The translations under genes were made by a program, and so were the position numbers. A DNA stretch of 42,089 bases from Bradyrhizobium sp. STM 3843 (GTDB lineage: Bacteria; Pseudomonadota; Alphaproteobacteria; Rhizobiales; Xanthobacteraceae): assembly GCF_000239815.1 (NCBI RefSeq), contig NZ_CAFK01000055.1, positions 1-42,089 of the forward strand, read 5' to 3'. Shown here one piece after another: positions 40,749 through 42,089 of the stretch (the first letter of the stretch is position 1; each line of letters begins with the position of its first letter). Below the pieces are notes generated by a model, which was not told where the DNA came from, made no database searches, and was given only the letters and a program-made list of their open reading frames with translations.

Positions 40749-41390
40749 GTGTCAAACGCGAACCGGCTGACGATCTGGGGCCGCCCTAATTCGGTGAACG
40801 TGCAGAAGGTGCTGTGGTGCGCAGCCGAGCTCGGCGTGGATTATGACCGCATTGATGCCGGCATGCAGTTCGGCCGCAACGGTGACACCGACTATCTCGC
40901 GATGAACCCGAACGGGCGGATTCCCACCTTGGTCGACGGCGATTTCGTATTGTGGGAATCAAATGCGATCATGCGCTACCTTTGCCTGGCCTATGGCTCT
41001 GAGACGCCGATCTACCCCAAGGAGCCGCGACAGCGCGCCGGCGTCGAGCAATGGCTCGACTGGACGCTCTCGACGGTGCAGCCGATCGAGCGGCCTCTGT
41101 TCTGGGGTTTGATCCGCACGCCGCCCGAAGCGCGCGACATGGTCGCCTTGCAGAGATGCGCAGACGAAGCCGGAGCGCTATGGCGGATCCTCGATGCGCA
41201 TCTCGCGACCCGGCGCTACATCGAGGCCGAGACCTTCACCCTTGCCGATATCGCGCTCGGCGCCTTCGCGCGGCGCTGGTTTGGCGTCGAGGGCGTCGAG
41301 AAGCCCGACCTGCCGCACCTGGCGCGCTGGTACCAGACCCTCGCCGGCAGGCCGGCCTTCATCCGCTACGTCGCACCGCCACTTTCGTAG
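40749..41390 (+). CDS. Glutathione S-transferase
   Basis: The product is 213 residues, GTG 40749 with GGAGAG upstream. The N-terminal thioredoxin-like domain reads LTIWGRPNSVNVQKVLWCAA, with the cis-proline and gamma-Glu site NPNGRIPTLVDGDFVLWESN and AIMRYLC. The C-terminal helical domain ends FTLADIALGAFARRW, the usual N-capping box region, and LPHLARWYQTLAGRPAF. It conjugates glutathione to electrophiles. It follows the glyoxalase transcript and lies downstream of its terminator, so it is separately transcribed. Confidence 0.92.
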   Translation: MSNANRLTIWGRPNSVNVQKVLWCAAELGVDYDRIDAGMQFGRNGDTDYLAMNPNGRIPTLVDGDFVLWESNAIMRYLCLAYGSETPIYPKEPRQRAGVEQWLDWTLSTVQPIERPLFWGLIRTPPEARDMVALQRCADEAGALWRILDAHLATRRYIEAETFTLADIALGAFARRWFGVEGVEKPDLPHLARWYQTLAGRPAFIRYVAPPLS

Positions 41391-41416
41391 AGTGCGTCAC
41401 GCCGCAGTCGCGATCA

Positions 41417-41680
41417 TCAGCGGCGGAGTGAACTCCCCGCCTCGACGCTCACGGCACCTCCGACCTTCACGCAGGTATCGGTTCCCGGAACACGCGCGAA
41501 GCTTGGGCCATAGGCGGCACACGGATTGGCCCTCGTGCGGGTGCGTGGAGCCGGCTTTGCAATGGTCGTGTTCGCCGTCGGATTGTCGGGCCTGAGCAGA
41601 GATGGCCCGGGCGATTGCGCAAGTGCCGCCGTCGCCCATGACAGGCAGAGCACCGCGCCGAGGAAGAACAGCTTGGACAT
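41417..41680 (-). CDS. Small secreted protein with porin-like CxxY...C motif
   Basis: The product is 87 residues from ATG 41680 (weak ribosome site). A signal peptide (MSKLFFLGAVLCLSWATAAL) is followed by a proline/arginine-rich linker and the segment PCAAYGPSFARVPGTDTCVK VGG. That segment resembles the cysteine-bridged start of rhizobial porins (CxxYGxGFxxxPGxDTCxKIGG). It lacks the barrel, so it is a small periplasmic protein with a porin-type head. Function is unknown. Confidence 0.7.
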   Translation of the reverse strand: MSKLFFLGAVLCLSWATAALAQSPGPSLLRPDNPTANTTIAKPAPRTRTRANPCAAYGPSFARVPGTDTCVKVGGAVSVEAGSSLRR

Positions 41681-41731
41681 GCGCGACGTCTTAGTCGCAT
41701 CGGCGGCTATTCGCCAGCCCACTCCTGACGT

Positions 41732-42004
41732 TCAGCCGATGAACTTGACCCCGGCCGAGGTTCCACGCCGCCACACCACCTGGCAAAGCCGACCGGTGCG
41801 CGCGTCGCGCGCGAATGCCAGCCGGATCGTGGCAGGCAAGGCAACCGCGTCATCGAGCGTAATCCTGGCGCCGGCGCTCGAGATGTTTTGCACCAGGCAG
41901 TGGCGCACGGCGAAGCCGCCGTCCAGCGTGACCCACGCCGGTTGCTTCATCGATTTCCGCGCTTCGCGTTTCTTGGGCGCAGGCATTCTTTTGGGAGCAG
42001 GCAT
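41732..42004 (-). CDS. PilZ-domain protein
   Basis: The product is 90 residues, ATG 42004 with AAGGAG about 10 bases upstream. A basic N-terminus (PAPKRMPAPKKREARKSMKQ) supplies the RxxxR-like arm, then QNISSAGARITLDD gives the NxSxxG motif, and GVKFIG ends the domain. PilZ domains bind cyclic di-GMP; the basic arm here is KREARKS, which departs from the classic RxxxR, so binding is likely but not certain. It is a stand-alone PilZ protein of the type frequent in Bradyrhizobium. Confidence 0.82.
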   Translation of the reverse strand: MPAPKRMPAPKKREARKSMKQPAWVTLDGGFAVRHCLVQNISSAGARITLDDAVALPATIRLAFARDARTGRLCQVVWRRGTSAGVKFIG

Positions 42005-42089
42005 TTCGCATCGATCTCCTTCGCGCGATCCCTATCGCAGGAGCTCCTAAGATCGAGTTGATATCACTCAGGAAAGGTCGTTAAGCCAG

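Noticed and set aside
1..42089. CRISPR arrays, insertion sequences or rRNA
   Set aside because: No regularly spaced repeats, transposase genes or rRNA segments were seen.

Overview
The window looks like alphaproteobacterial, GC-rich chromosomal DNA, most likely Bradyrhizobium or a close relative in the Nitrobacteraceae. The evidence is the style of the right-hand genes (two-domain cold-shock protein, Sir2, HU, small porin-motif protein, PilZ) and the codon use. No 16S or marker gene is present, so the genus is an inference. About 35 kb of the window is an integrated tailed-phage genome that runs off the left edge. Its right end is a proline tRNA gene (35303-35379, minus strand) with a tyrosine integrase directly beside it. 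Host chromosome follows from about 35.4 kb to the end.

Prophage layout, left to right. Positions 1-17.9 kb hold the leftward (minus strand) late region. In transcription order this is a possible late-control gene (17063-17890), two small genes and an HNH/AP2 endonuclease. Next come an ABC-ATPase-GNAT fusion with its small partner, a DUF2280-type small terminase and the large terminase. The portal, a small head gene, the Mu-F-like minor head protein and a coiled-coil protein follow. The end of the series is a small secreted protein, a DUF2213 prohead protease/scaffold, a Gp24-like cement protein and the start of the major capsid gene. Four blocks of plus-strand genes interrupt this operon: 3552-5408, 6476-7405, 12433-13611 and 15258-15854. 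They look like cargo (morons). Three encode integral membrane proteins, one of them a SLATT-domain protein typical of defence islands.

Positions 17.9-22.5 kb are a low-density cargo zone. It has a degenerate Nudix-fold protein, a translationally coupled pair (YVTN beta-propeller plus di-haem cytochrome c oxidoreductase), a 108-aa orphan and a long inverted repeat. Positions 22.8-25.2 kb are leftward replication/accessory genes.

Positions 25.4-26.8 kb form the immunity region: two divergent XRE-family regulators, five copies of a TTTTC...GGAAAA operator-like palindrome at two locations, a separate cluster of GTCACGC/GCGTGAC palindromes, and a terminator. Positions 26.8-35.2 kb are the rightward early operon. 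It encodes small phage proteins, a Gp157-like protein, a Bet/RecT annealase, a RecD-like helicase, an HNH-like protein, a NYN nuclease, a zinc-ribbon protein, a winged-helix excisionase candidate and the integrase. Most of these genes overlap by one to four bases.

The host segment (35.4-42.1 kb) carries a double cold-shock-domain protein, a Sir2 deacylase, several small secreted or membrane peptides, HU, glyoxalase I, a glutathione S-transferase and a PilZ protein. It looks like ordinary core genome.

The most interesting material is the set of antiparallel membrane-protein cargo genes inside the head operon, the ABC-GNAT fusion, the redox operon carried by the prophage, and the two different palindrome arrays in the immunity region.
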